In this document: positions 17,048 to 25,757 of the stretch, in pieces | Layout: every line of letters begins with the position of its first letter | How positions within the stretch are numbered: the stretch's first letter is position 1 | From: an uncultured Eubacterium sp. | GTDB taxonomy: Bacteria > Bacillota > Clostridia > Lachnospirales > Lachnospiraceae | DNA: 32,291 nucleotides | Assembly: GCA_910580075.1 (NCBI GenBank) | Contig: CAJTVR010000023.1 | Location: 1 to 32,291, forward strand | Direction of reading: 5' to 3' | Made by a program: the position numbers and the translations under genes | Notes under the pieces: model-generated | The model's input: only the letters and a program-made list of their open reading frames with translations | The model's database searches: none | What the model was told of the DNA's origin: nothing

Positions 17048-17485
17048 TTAAATTCCCAGTTTTTTCTTCATTTCTGCAACATACCGCCGGGAAATAAGCG
17101 TTTTTTCACCGTTTTTTAATACCGCTTCAAACCGTCCGTTAAACAGCGGCTTTAAATATGATATTTTCGACAGATGTATAATAGACGATTTGGATATCCG
17201 CAGAAAATCCTGGCTGCCCAGCTCCTGTTCCAGTTCATACAGTTTTTTATGAACCTCATACACTTCTTTTCTGCAGTATGCGAACACTTTATTATCCACA
17301 GATTCAAAGTAATAGACATCCCTGACTGGCAGAATCAGCATTCCCTGGCTGGAATAAGCCGTAAGCCTGCCTCTGCCTGCTTTCAGCTTATAAATCAGCT
17401 CCATCAGCTCTTCATCCAGTACTCTGCAGCGTATAATGATCTCCTCTTCCTCTCCCTGATCCGGTGTTTCAATTGTAATTTTCAT
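17048..17485 (-). CDS. LytTR-family DNA-binding regulator without receiver domain
   Basis: This 145-residue protein has a short N-terminal region (1-45) and a C-terminal LytTR domain (about 45-145), seen in LPVRDVYYFESVDNKVFAYC, YELEQELGSQDFLRISKSSI and the closing LKNGEKTLISRRYVAEMKKK. There is no phosphoacceptor domain, so it is not a classical response regulator. The ATG at 17485 has GGAG 6 nt before it and is preferred to an in-frame TTG four codons upstream. Its neighbours are an ABC-2 exporter upstream and the DUF3021-like protein downstream. It likely controls this operon in response to its membrane partner (inference). Confidence 0.82.
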   Translation of the reverse strand: MKITIETPDQGEEEEIIIRCRVLDEELMELIYKLKAGRGRLTAYSSQGMLILPVRDVYYFESVDNKVFAYCRKEVYEVHKKLYELEQELGSQDFLRISKSSIIHLSKISYLKPLFNGRFEAVLKNGEKTLISRRYVAEMKKKLGI

Positions 17486-17525
17486 TCTCTGCTCCAATTA
17501 TACTTTATTTTTCATTATGCAGAAA

Positions 17526-18440
17526 TTATCTGTCCGATTTTTTCCCATACTTTACAAGCCCTGCTGCTATCATAAGAAAAACAGTACCAAAAATCAAGAG
17601 CAGGCATACATCTGTCTGCACCCCGGCCTGTCTGTCAAAAACCGTCAGATCGATGCCCATGATTTCCCGATAGGTGTGAACTATTTCATCTGGCACGTCC
17701 GCAAAGAGCGTCTGCAGTATCTGGTCTGTCATTGCATCCCGGAACATGGCTGCTCCATAGATCACCGGGGTGCATTTCATAAAATTGCCCACGCTTTGCG
17801 AAAGCTGGCCTATCGGCAGATAAATCCCTCCCAGGAATCCGGTCAGTGTACCGATGACAGTTCCAAGCCCGCTCCAGGCACCTTCTGTTTTTACCAGAAC
17901 GGCCCCTGTATACATAAGCGACGCATAAGCAAACGAATTTACCATAATAAAACCTGTTAGTTTTGCATGGGTGACGGCAGAAAACCATTCCATGCCTTTT
18001 ATGACGCCATAAATTTCTGTAATTGCAAGAGTCAGCATACAGATGATAACAGAGGCTGCCCATGCAGCTAAGACGTAACTCAGAGCAATTGCCATTCTGC
18101 TTACCGGAACTGTATAAATGGAATGAATCCGGCCGCTTGTTTTATCTTTGACCATGGATGTGAGCGCTGAAAACGTAACGCTTACCGCATTAATAGAAAG
18201 AATCCCGGCAAATGTCCATGATAAGACAAACAGTTCTGCATTCTTTTTATCTGCAGCTGCATCCCGTCCCGGAAATTTTCCGAGCAGATTTGTTATTTCC
18301 TCTATGTGCATATCTCCCAGAAACAGTGTCATAAGCCCGATTACAATCAGCATGGATAACAGCGAAAAAAACACAGCGCCTTGATCTCTCAGATACAGTT
18401 TCAAATTTCTTCCTGTCATCATTGTTACCTGTCCCGTCAT
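17526..18440 (-). CDS. ABC-2 type exporter, permease subunit
   Basis: This 304-residue membrane protein has about six helices: one near the N-terminus (GAVFFSLLSMLIVIGLMTLF), a cluster from 75 to 250 and a last one near 275-297. It matches the ABC-2 permease fold. The conserved region before the fifth helix reads TVIGTLTGFLGGIYLPIGQL, then KCTPVIYGAAMFRDAM. The start codon overlaps the stop of the ATPase gene (ATGA), so translation is coupled. Together the two form an exporter with one permease type; the substrate is unknown, with lipids, antimicrobial peptides or drugs used by relatives. Confidence 0.85.
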   Translation of the reverse strand: MTGQVTMMTGRNLKLYLRDQGAVFFSLLSMLIVIGLMTLFLGDMHIEEITNLLGKFPGRDAAADKKNAELFVLSWTFAGILSINAVSVTFSALTSMVKDKTSGRIHSIYTVPVSRMAIALSYVLAAWAASVIICMLTLAITEIYGVIKGMEWFSAVTHAKLTGFIMVNSFAYASLMYTGAVLVKTEGAWSGLGTVIGTLTGFLGGIYLPIGQLSQSVGNFMKCTPVIYGAAMFRDAMTDQILQTLFADVPDEIVHTYREIMGIDLTVFDRQAGVQTDVCLLLIFGTVFLMIAAGLVKYGKKSDR

Positions 18441-19363
18441 CTGTCTGCCCTCCTGTCTTCTTCTCCGGATGCATTCAGGAATACATCATCCATGTTTCCC
18501 TGAATCACTTCAAAACCATTGACATAATCCTTCACCGCTTCTATCAGAGGAATCGCATTCCGTGTTGATTTCAGCTGTATTTCAGCTCCTCTGCCTTTTT
18601 GTCTGGCAATATTTTTAATTTTATCCAGTGCCGCTTCAACAGCCGTCCATTTCTCGTCAGAAAAATATAATCTTAATTTATCACAAGCATATTTTTCTTT
18701 TAATTCAAACGCTGTTCCGGATGTTATTATTTTTCCATGATTTAAAATAATAATATTGTCAGCTCCGGCTGCTTCTTCCATATAATGCGTTGTTAAAAAC
18801 ACAGTAATTTTCTCATTTTTCTGCAGCTTCTGCACTGCTGCCCAGACATCCTGGCGTGTAGCAGGATCTAAACCAGTCGTCGGTTCGTCCAGAAACAGGA
18901 TTTTCGGTGTGTGCATCAGCGCTGCAGCAATTTCACATCTGCGCTTCTGCCCGCCCGATAGAGTGCGGTATTTTTTCTTCATAATATCATCCAGTTTTAA
19001 TATACTGCTCAAATGCTCCAATTGCCTTCGTGCTTCACTCTTAGCTGCCCCGTGCAGTACGCCCCTGCAGATAAGATTTTCCTGTACAGTCAGCATATCA
19101 TCGAGACAGTTCTGCTGATAGACAATCCCAATCCTGCGACGGATATCCTGATCTTCTTTCCCAAGCGCATACCCGCACAGTTTAACGCTTCCTTCATCCG
19201 GTGTCAGCAGCGTGGATAGCATATGTATCGTTGTCGATTTTCCAGCTCCGTTCACACCCAGAAATCCAAGCAGACTGCCCCGCCTGACTGTAAACGAAAT
19301 ATGATCCACTGCTGTAAAGCTGCCATATTTTTTTGTCAGATTCTGAACTTCTATAACATCCAT
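18437..19363 (-). CDS. ABC transporter ATP-binding subunit
   Basis: This 308-residue ATPase of the drug/lantibiotic exporter type has Walker A GVNGAGKST (36-44), Q-loop IGIVYQQNCLDDMLTV, signature LSGGQKRR, Walker B ILFLDEPTTGLD and the H-loop LTTHYMEE. A C-terminal extension of about 90 residues follows, as in ABC-2 exporters of the DrrA/CcmA class. GGAGG lies 6 nt before the ATG. It opens the four-gene leftward operon with the permease, LytTR regulator and DUF3021-like protein. No good promoter was found directly upstream. Confidence 0.92.
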   Translation of the reverse strand: MDVIEVQNLTKKYGSFTAVDHISFTVRRGSLLGFLGVNGAGKSTTIHMLSTLLTPDEGSVKLCGYALGKEDQDIRRRIGIVYQQNCLDDMLTVQENLICRGVLHGAAKSEARRQLEHLSSILKLDDIMKKKYRTLSGGQKRRCEIAAALMHTPKILFLDEPTTGLDPATRQDVWAAVQKLQKNEKITVFLTTHYMEEAAGADNIIILNHGKIITSGTAFELKEKYACDKLRLYFSDEKWTAVEAALDKIKNIARQKGRGAEIQLKSTRNAIPLIEAVKDYVNGFEVIQGNMDDVFLNASGEEDRRADR

Positions 19364-20001
19364 TTACATCCTCCTTTTTAATCAGGAACTGTCCCTGAGC
19401 GTATCTTATGCATATCATCTGCCAGCAATTCCTATCCCCCTGTGATACCGTCTGTACAGATCCAGGTACTGCCCCGTTTTCTATCAGAGCGGATACCTAT
19501 ATCATATATCAGATTTCCAGCAAATCAAGGTACTTTATGTCAAGGTGCACAATTTCATATGTAAGCTGCTCCCACTTACTCACTTTTTACCTTTCTTATG
19601 CATTCTTCTGCCGGCCAGGCAATTCCATTTTTTCCACTTACCTGCCTGTTTACCTGATCTTATGTATTCTCCCGTCAGACAGTTTTGTATTATTCCGCTG
19701 GCCTGCCAGTTTTCCTTTCTTACCTCTTACCAGACTCTGTGACTTTATCTGAGTCTGCAAATCATATTGCAATCTTCTGCTTCCTGTGCTAAAGTTTCAA
19801 TTACCCCTTTATTTTTACACCAGACATACCAAAGCGTATTGGAAAAATCATTTCCGCGATCTGTATTCCCCGCTCTGCAGAGAATTCATTGAAGCAGCTT
19901 AGCCCGCAGCTCCTTATAAACTGGAGAAAAATTCTCCATAGACTATGTTTACAGAAAGCATTTTTCAAACACGCTCTAAAATGACCAGGAGAGAAATTTC
20001 T
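19364..20001. other. Long intergenic region with degenerate repeats
   Basis: This 638-nt gap separates two divergent transcription units. Four diverged copies of a unit of about 25 nt, roughly RYATTMTYCYGCYGGCCWGSCARTTYC, start near 19410, 19600, 19664 and 19687. An open frame at 19408-19752 crosses them but has no ribosome binding site and a Cys/Ser/Phe-rich translation typical of non-coding DNA. A small palindrome GGAGAA-AAA-TTCTCC (19923-19937) lies 65 nt before the response-regulator gene and may be its operator. Confidence 0.5.
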
Positions 20002-20718
20002 ATGATTTATTGTGTAGAAGACGACCAGTCTATCCGCGATTTAATGATTTATACGCTGAATTCAGCCGGATTTCAGGCAAAAGGTATCAGCGGTGCTTCC
20101 CAGCTGGCAGAAGCTATGAAATCTGAAAAACCGCTGCTGATCCTGCTGGATCTTATGCTGCCGGGAGAAGACGGCATTACGATTCTAAAAAAATTAAAAT
20201 CACAGGCTGCATCCGCTGATATACCTGTAATTATTGCTTCTGCCAAAGGAACCGAGTACGACAAAGTAATCGGCCTTGATCTGGGTGCAGATGATTACCT
20301 GGCAAAACCGTTCGGCATGATGGAGATGCTGTCCCGCGTAAAAGCAGTACTGCGCCGTACGATGCCAAAACAGCCTGGCAGCACTCTTGCTGTCGGCGGT
20401 TTGGAACTCTGTCCGGCAGAACATACTGTTTATATAAAAAATGGAATAAGTGCGGATAATGACGTCCATAATGCATCTTATAAAATTCAAATTCAATTAA
20501 CTCTCAAAGAATACGAGCTCCTGCGCCTGTTTATGGAACACCCGGGAATGGTCTTTACCAGGGATACTCTTCTTGAAAAAATCTGGGAATTTGATTATGC
20601 AGGCGGTACACGTACCGTAGATGTACATGTAGGGACACTGCGTACCAAACTGGGTGCATGCGGGTCTTATATCAAGACCGTCCGCGGAGTCGGGTACAAA
20701 ATGGAGGATCATCTATGA
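20002..20718 (+). CDS. OmpR/PhoB-family response regulator
   Basis: This 238-residue regulator has an N-terminal receiver domain with acidic residues Glu6, Asp7 and Asp8 (MIYCVEDDQS), phosphoacceptor Asp50 (LLDLMLPGEDG), switch residues IIASAKG and the lysine LAKPFG. A C-terminal winged helix (about 140-236) carries LTLKEYELLRLFMEHPGMVF, then RTVDVHVGTLRTKLG and TVRGVGYKM. The ATG at 20002 has AGGAGAG about 8 nt upstream; an ATG 19 codons earlier would add a tail outside the domain. The stop overlaps the histidine-kinase start (ATGA). It resembles PhoB/PhoP regulators but the regulon cannot be read here. Confidence 0.9.
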   Translation: MIYCVEDDQSIRDLMIYTLNSAGFQAKGISGASQLAEAMKSEKPLLILLDLMLPGEDGITILKKLKSQAASADIPVIIASAKGTEYDKVIGLDLGADDYLAKPFGMMEMLSRVKAVLRRTMPKQPGSTLAVGGLELCPAEHTVYIKNGISADNDVHNASYKIQIQLTLKEYELLRLFMEHPGMVFTRDTLLEKIWEFDYAGGTRTVDVHVGTLRTKLGACGSYIKTVRGVGYKMEDHL

Positions 20719-22397
20719 CAAAAAGAATTTTCCGTTCTATCTGTCTTGTTGCGCTGCTTGTCTTTTTTTCATCCATTACACTGATTATGGGCGTTTTGTA
20801 TGACTATTTTTCCAAAGTGCAGCAGAACCAGCTGAAACTGCAGACGACTCTGGCTGCTCAGGGTGTCGCGCACGAAGGAATGGACTATTTTGACCGGCTG
20901 GATTCCGGCAGCTGCCGCATTACCTGGATCAGCCCCGATGGAATGATTCTTTATGACAGCCTGTCGGATACTGCCGCCATGAAAAATCATCTGGAACGGG
21001 AAGAGATACGAATGGCTCTTGAAACCGGCTATGGAGAAAGCGACCGTTACTCTGCTACGTTAATGGAGCGCTCCTTTTATTCTGCCAGACGGCTGGATGA
21101 CGGCTCTATTTTGCGGCTTTCTGTCACACACAGCACGATTTTTATACTGCTGCTTGGCATGTCACAGCCAGTGTTTCTTGTATTTGCCATTGCGGTAATA
21201 CTTTCTATTATACTTGCCACAAGGCTTTCCAGCAGAATTGTAAGACCGCTGAACGAACTGGATCTGGATCATCCAATGACAAATGACAGTTACGAAGAGC
21301 TTGCTCCACTGCTGCGCCGGATTGGAAGCCAGCAGAACGAGCTGAAAATCCAGAAGGAGAAACTGCAGCAAAAACAGGAAGAATTAAACGCCGTTATTTT
21401 CAATATGAAAGAGGGCATTCTCCTGCTGAATCCTGCCGGAGAAATATTAAGCGTAAATCCGGCAGCCAGAGAACTGCTCGATATCCGTCCATGTCCCCAG
21501 GCTGCCGCATTCCACAGCCATTCTCCGGCACTGCAGGAAATCCTGGAACGTGCGCTGCAGGGAAAACCGTCAGAAAAAACGCTTGAGCTCAGGGACAGAC
21601 ATTACCAGGTTACTGCCAGTCCGGTCTGCTCACCGCAGTCTGTATTCGGCGCTGCGCTGCTGTTATTTGATGTAACGGAGAAAGAACATGCCGAGCAGAT
21701 GCGGCGCGAATTTACCGCAAATGTTTCCCACGAACTGAAAACGCCGCTGCACGCGATATCCGGTTATGCAGAGCTTTTGAAAAATAATCTTGTCAGCTCA
21801 GAAGATATCTGTCCGTTTGCAGAAAGAATTTACACAGAAGCCCAGCGCATGACAAAACTGATTGAAGATATTATAAGTCTTTCCCATCTTGACGAAAGAG
21901 ACTTAAACGGCAGCCTGAATATGGATTTTGAAGCGGCAGATCTTTATGAAATTGCAAAGGCCGCTGCAGACAGCCTCGCATCCGAAGCAGAAGCCGCAGA
22001 TACTTCCATTTCTCTTACCGGGGAATCCGCTGTTGTATACGGTATCCCGCAGCTTCTTTTTGGAATTGTGCGGAATCTGTGCGATAATGCTGTAAAATAT
22101 AATCATAAAGGCGGCAGTGTATCTATAAATGTCAGCTCCTGTCCAGATGCGGTAACTCTGATTGTCCGGGACACCGGAATCGGAATTCCAGCCGAACACC
22201 AGGAGCATATTTTTGAACGTTTTTACCGTGTGGATAAAAGCCACTCAAAAGAATTAGGCGGTACCGGACTGGGACTATCCATTGTAAAGCATGCCGTGAG
22301 TATCCACCATGCATCTTTGCACCTTAAGAGCTTTCCAGGCAAAGGGACTGAAATCAGCGTCTTATTTCCCAAAAACCGCCAGCGAAATACCGTCTGA
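20715..22397 (+). CDS. Membrane sensor histidine kinase, PhoR-like
   Basis: This 560-residue kinase has helix 1 (about 8-30), an extracellular part of about 110 residues, helix 2 (about 142-168), a HAMP-like linker (about 170-225), a PAS domain (about 225-320, AVIFNMKEGILLLNPAGEIL), the dimerisation/phosphoacceptor helix REFTANVSHELKTPLHAISG with His339, and a GHKL ATPase domain: N box NLCDNAVKYN, G1 DTGIGI, F box FERFYR, G2 GGTGLGLSIV. GGAGG precedes the ATG, and the gene overlaps the regulator by 4 nt, so the two are a matched pair. Layout equals PhoR of Firmicutes, but the extracellular sensor is divergent and phosphate sensing is not shown. Confidence 0.9.
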   Translation: MTKRIFRSICLVALLVFFSSITLIMGVLYDYFSKVQQNQLKLQTTLAAQGVAHEGMDYFDRLDSGSCRITWISPDGMILYDSLSDTAAMKNHLEREEIRMALETGYGESDRYSATLMERSFYSARRLDDGSILRLSVTHSTIFILLLGMSQPVFLVFAIAVILSIILATRLSSRIVRPLNELDLDHPMTNDSYEELAPLLRRIGSQQNELKIQKEKLQQKQEELNAVIFNMKEGILLLNPAGEILSVNPAARELLDIRPCPQAAAFHSHSPALQEILERALQGKPSEKTLELRDRHYQVTASPVCSPQSVFGAALLLFDVTEKEHAEQMRREFTANVSHELKTPLHAISGYAELLKNNLVSSEDICPFAERIYTEAQRMTKLIEDIISLSHLDERDLNGSLNMDFEAADLYEIAKAAADSLASEAEAADTSISLTGESAVVYGIPQLLFGIVRNLCDNAVKYNHKGGSVSINVSSCPDAVTLIVRDTGIGIPAEHQEHIFERFYRVDKSHSKELGGTGLGLSIVKHAVSIHHASLHLKSFPGKGTEISVLFPKNRQRNTV

Positions 22398-22486
22398 CAG
22401 CTGCTTTGCAAAAAACTTCAGACACGGGTATATGCACATTCCTGCAGTTTCTGCATAGTATAGTGAAAAAGGAGAAATTCTGATTT

Positions 22487-24307
22487 ATGGCGATCGGTTA
22501 TTTAACCATGCAGGCACGGACTGCCCACGATGCGGTTCCGTTAAACAGTGTTCAGGTTACTGTCTTAGATGACCAGGGAAATACCGTTTACAGACTGACT
22601 ACGGACGAAAGCGGCGAAACCCCGTCTGTTCCGCTGGAAACACTGGATAAGAGCTTTTCTCAGAATGCTTACTATACCGGAACCCCTTTTATCAGCTACA
22701 ATGTGCTCGCACAGGCATCCGGCTTTAACTCCCTTTACATTTCTGATATTCCGGTTTACGAAGATGATACCGCTGTCCTTCCGCTGGCCCTGACTCCTAT
22801 GCAAGAACTGCAGCGCAGTCCGTACCAGACAGAAATTAACATTGGCGGCCCCGCTGTCGCTCTGCGGGAGACCCGCGGTCAGGAAGGCCCGGACATGGAT
22901 CCCAGTCCATATGTCCTGCGTCAGGTTGTGATTCCAAATCCAATCACAGTCCATCTGGGACGGCCGGATGCACCGGCCCGCAATGTACAGGTATCTTTTC
23001 CTGATTATGTTAAGAATGTTGCCAGCAGTGAAATTTACCCGACCTGGCCGGATGCAGCGCTCACGGCAAATATCTATGCCATTATTACATTTACACTGAA
23101 CCGGGTGTATACAGAATGGTACCGAAGCCAGGGTTATCCTTTTGATATCACAAATAATACGGCATTCGACCAGTATTTTGTATACGGACGTCCGATTTAT
23201 GATTCCATCAGCCGGATTGTAGATGAAATCTTTAATGAATATGTCCGCCGTTTTGGACAGATTTCGCCTTTTTTTACTTCTTTTTGCAACGGCACTACAG
23301 CTACGTGCGACGGCTTGTCCCAGTGGGGAACTGTATCGCTTGCAAACCGCGGACGTACTCCGCTGCAGATTCTGCGTTCCTATTATCCAAAAGATATCGA
23401 AATAGCTGAAACAAATACAATATCCGGCGTGCTCACCTCCTATCCCGGCACAGCTCTGCGGGCCGGAAGTACCGGACTTGACGTACAAACCATCCAGACC
23501 TGGCTGAACCGGATACGGCGTAACTATCCGGCTATTCCTGCTATTACAGACACTGCCGGTGTTTTCCAGAACAGCACAAAAGCGGCTGTCATAAAATTCC
23601 AGAGTATCTTCGGACTGACACCTGACGGCATTGTCGGAAAGAGCACCTGGTATAAAATCTCCAGACTGTATACAGCTGTTACAAAACTTGCCGATTTAAA
23701 CAGCGAAGGAAATAAACTCGGAATCGGAACAGTACCTCCTGCTTCTGTACTGCGCCAGGGTTCCAGCGGCCAGGATGTCATAACACTGCAGTTCCTGTTA
23801 AATTATGCATCCGAATTCTATCCGGGTATCCCTTCTGTGTCCCAAGACGGTATTTTCGGCAGCGCTACCAGACAGGCGGTGACTGCTTTCCAGCGTGTTA
23901 TGCGTCTGGAGCCTGACGGAGTTGCGGGGCCTCTTACATGGGAATCTCTGTATCAAATGTATCATGGCATACAGCAGAATATTCCTTCTACAGGACCTGG
24001 CAGTACCATCCAGTATGTGGTGCAGGCCGGAGACAGCTTGTGGCTGATTGCGCAAAGATACGGAACAACCGTGCAGGCCCTTAAAAATCTGAACGGTCTG
24101 ACCAGCGACAGGCTGAGTATCGGCCAGATTCTTAAAATCCCGGCTTCTCAGGGAACATCTTCTTTCCCGTATACGGTACAGGCCGGAGACAGTTTGTGGA
24201 TCATTGCACAGAGGTATGGGACGACAGTGGAGGATATTAAAAAGCTGAACGGCCTGACCGGGAATATGCTGAATATCGGGCAGGTATTACAGATTCCGTC
24301 AGTGTAA
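22487..24307 (+). CDS. SpoIID-like, peptidoglycan-binding, double-LysM protein
   Basis: This 606-residue protein has, in order: a beta-rich domain (about 1-110, VQVTVLDDQGNTVYRLTTDE) like carboxypeptidase-regulatory folds; a SpoIID-like region (about 150-310) with FPDYVKNVASSEIYPTWPDA, where Glu182 aligns with the catalytic Glu, and SQWGTVSLANRGRTPLQIL; two peptidoglycan-binding type-1 repeats (about 325-395 and 422-492); and two LysM domains (509-552 and 561-604), each opening with VQAGDSLW. It has no signal peptide, so export would need another route or mother-cell assembly of the spore. GGAG is 12 nt before the ATG. CATAGTATA at 22454-22462 resembles a SigE/SigK -10 box. It follows the histidine kinase by about 90 nt but may have its own promoter. 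Confidence 0.8.
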   Translation: MAIGYLTMQARTAHDAVPLNSVQVTVLDDQGNTVYRLTTDESGETPSVPLETLDKSFSQNAYYTGTPFISYNVLAQASGFNSLYISDIPVYEDDTAVLPLALTPMQELQRSPYQTEINIGGPAVALRETRGQEGPDMDPSPYVLRQVVIPNPITVHLGRPDAPARNVQVSFPDYVKNVASSEIYPTWPDAALTANIYAIITFTLNRVYTEWYRSQGYPFDITNNTAFDQYFVYGRPIYDSISRIVDEIFNEYVRRFGQISPFFTSFCNGTTATCDGLSQWGTVSLANRGRTPLQILRSYYPKDIEIAETNTISGVLTSYPGTALRAGSTGLDVQTIQTWLNRIRRNYPAIPAITDTAGVFQNSTKAAVIKFQSIFGLTPDGIVGKSTWYKISRLYTAVTKLADLNSEGNKLGIGTVPPASVLRQGSSGQDVITLQFLLNYASEFYPGIPSVSQDGIFGSATRQAVTAFQRVMRLEPDGVAGPLTWESLYQMYHGIQQNIPSTGPGSTIQYVVQAGDSLWLIAQRYGTTVQALKNLNGLTSDRLSIGQILKIPASQGTSSFPYTVQAGDSLWIIAQRYGTTVEDIKKLNGLTGNMLNIGQVLQIPSV

Positions 24308-24660
24308 CTTTTTCTAAAAAGGAACATGTGACCAGAGTTTCTGAAAACCAGACATGGATACTTTTTCCTGATGCCGTGCGTTTCCCGCTCTGTATTAACG
24401 GCGCAGCAAAGGAAACCGTATCCAGGCCTGTCTGATTTTTGGATACTATATTTATTTTATCTGATTCCGGGTATCATTGAAGACTGGAGGAAGAACTCTC
24501 TGTTATGCCCGGGAACTGGTAAAATCAGCCCCGGCTTTCCTGTATGACATTTGTTTTTCGATTTGATTATATCAGTTTTCTGCACCGCTTCAGTTATATC
24601 AGTTCCTGTTCCTGATGTGCTTCGATTGCATTCGTCCAGTTAGCTGCTTTATCATTTCGG
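24308..24660. other. Intergenic region with partial copies of the HAD gene's 3' end
   Basis: This 353-nt gap between two convergent genes has no credible ORF. TATATCAGT, the sequence around the HAD stop codon (24662-24670), recurs at 24568-24576 and 24595-24603. Each copy is followed by a similar stretch ending near GCTTC. The pattern suggests tandem duplication of the gene tail followed by divergence. Confidence 0.5.
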
Positions 24661-25473
24661 CTATATCAGTCCCAGTTTCTTCATCGCTTCGGCAACACCA
24701 TGTTCGTTTACGCTGGCTGTAACCATATCTGCCCGTTCTTTTAAGGAGGCAGACGCATTCCCCATTGCTACTCCGACTGCTGCATATTCCACCATATCAA
24801 AATCATTTGGCCCGTCTCCGAATGCAATGGCGTTCTCCCGTGCAATGCCGGCGCATTCCAGATATTTCTGCATGCCGTAAGATTTATTTATTCCGAGGCT
24901 GGTAATTTCACCGGAATCCTGTACTGCTGATTCAAAGCTGGACTCTGTTACATCACAGATACCGCTCAGACGCTCCTGAATCTGTTTTACTGTCATTTCC
25001 GATTCATAATAAACAAACTTTTCAATTCCCTGTTCCTGGTTCATGTTTTCAGAGATCCGAAGACGTTTCCAGATCTGATCAATCATTTCTGTATCCCCCA
25101 GCGACCGAAACCTCGCCAGCTGTCTTTCTTTATGCTTTACACTTGTAATCATATACTCCCCGGCCTGCGCTGAATAGCATGCACCTGCTTCGTCCAGCAG
25201 TGCTGTGATCGTACTGATTTCTTCTTTTGACATAAAATGTCTGTATATAACGTTTTCTGCACACTCAACATATGCGCCTGTAGCCGCTACAATTCCGTCA
25301 AATCCCATTTCCAGAAGAAACGGATACATCTGCATCCGTGAGCGTCCGCTGCAGAGTACAATTTTATGTCCGTTCTGCTGCGCCCTGCCCAGTGCCTCTT
25401 TTGCTGATTCGGGCATATGCCCCTGAAAATCTACTAAAGTTCCGTCAATATCAAAAAATAATGCTTTTTGCAT
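24661..25473 (-). CDS. Cof-type HAD-superfamily phosphatase
   Basis: This 270-residue cytosolic hydrolase has the nucleophile and acid/base motif FDIDGTLVD (Asp8 and Asp10), motif II VLCSGRSRMQ, a C2-type cap (about 85-185) and the closing motif GDGPNDFDMVEYA, with Lys in ITSLGINKSYG as motif III. Cof/YidA-type phosphatases act on sugar phosphates and flavin nucleotides; the physiological substrate is uncertain. The ATG at 25473 is chosen because GAGG lies 8 nt upstream and a good promoter ends about 40 nt before it; the longer upstream frame is untranslated leader. It lies next to the beta-glucoside operon but has its own promoter. Confidence 0.85.
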   Translation of the reverse strand: MQKALFFDIDGTLVDFQGHMPESAKEALGRAQQNGHKIVLCSGRSRMQMYPFLLEMGFDGIVAATGAYVECAENVIYRHFMSKEEISTITALLDEAGACYSAQAGEYMITSVKHKERQLARFRSLGDTEMIDQIWKRLRISENMNQEQGIEKFVYYESEMTVKQIQERLSGICDVTESSFESAVQDSGEITSLGINKSYGMQKYLECAGIARENAIAFGDGPNDFDMVEYAAVGVAMGNASASLKERADMVTASVNEHGVAEAMKKLGLI

Positions 25474-25510
25474 GTCTTTATCCTCATTTCCCTCGATGAA
25501 CTGTACATGT

Positions 25511-25538
25511 ATGATATCACATTTGCAGCAATAGTCAA
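25511..25538 (-). promoter_or_regulatory. Promoter of the HAD phosphatase gene
   Basis: On the minus strand TTGACT (25538-25533), a 16-nt spacer ending in an extended TGA, and TATCAT (25516-25511) give a close match to the housekeeping consensus, with the start site about 30 nt before the start codon. Confidence 0.7.
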
Positions 25539-25686
25539 GCTGAAAAACAGTCCGCACGAACCTGGCAGTATGTCTTTCTGCAGCGGACACTGCTGTTAAC
25601 TTCCGTCTAAAATAAATTGCAATGGGATTGCCAGAATGATAGAATCTCATCTGTATTAAGAACTTTTATGACTGCGGATATAAAAC

Positions 25687-25726
25687 TCCAGCCAGAGTTT
25701 CCTGTAACGGGAATTTTCTGGCTGGA
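25687..25726 (-). terminator. Terminator of the beta-glucoside operon
   Basis: TCCAGCCAGA (25687-25696) and TCTGGCTGGA (25717-25726) are perfectly complementary, with inner pairing TTCC/GGAA. On the minus strand GTTTTAT follows. It lies about 30 nt beyond the HPr stop codon, the natural end of the leftward operon. Confidence 0.8.
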
Positions 25727-25757
25727 ACTTTGGGATTCTTTGTAAAAACCTGTTAAA

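Noticed and set aside
19408..19752. 114-codon plus-strand frame as a membrane protein gene
   Set aside because: No ribosome binding site, translation rich in Cys/Ser/Phe as in non-coding pyrimidine-rich DNA, and it crosses degenerate repeats.
22565..23488. 307-codon minus-strand frame opposite the SpoIID-like gene
   Set aside because: Shadow of a gene with recognisable domains; Cys/Arg-rich translation, no start signal.
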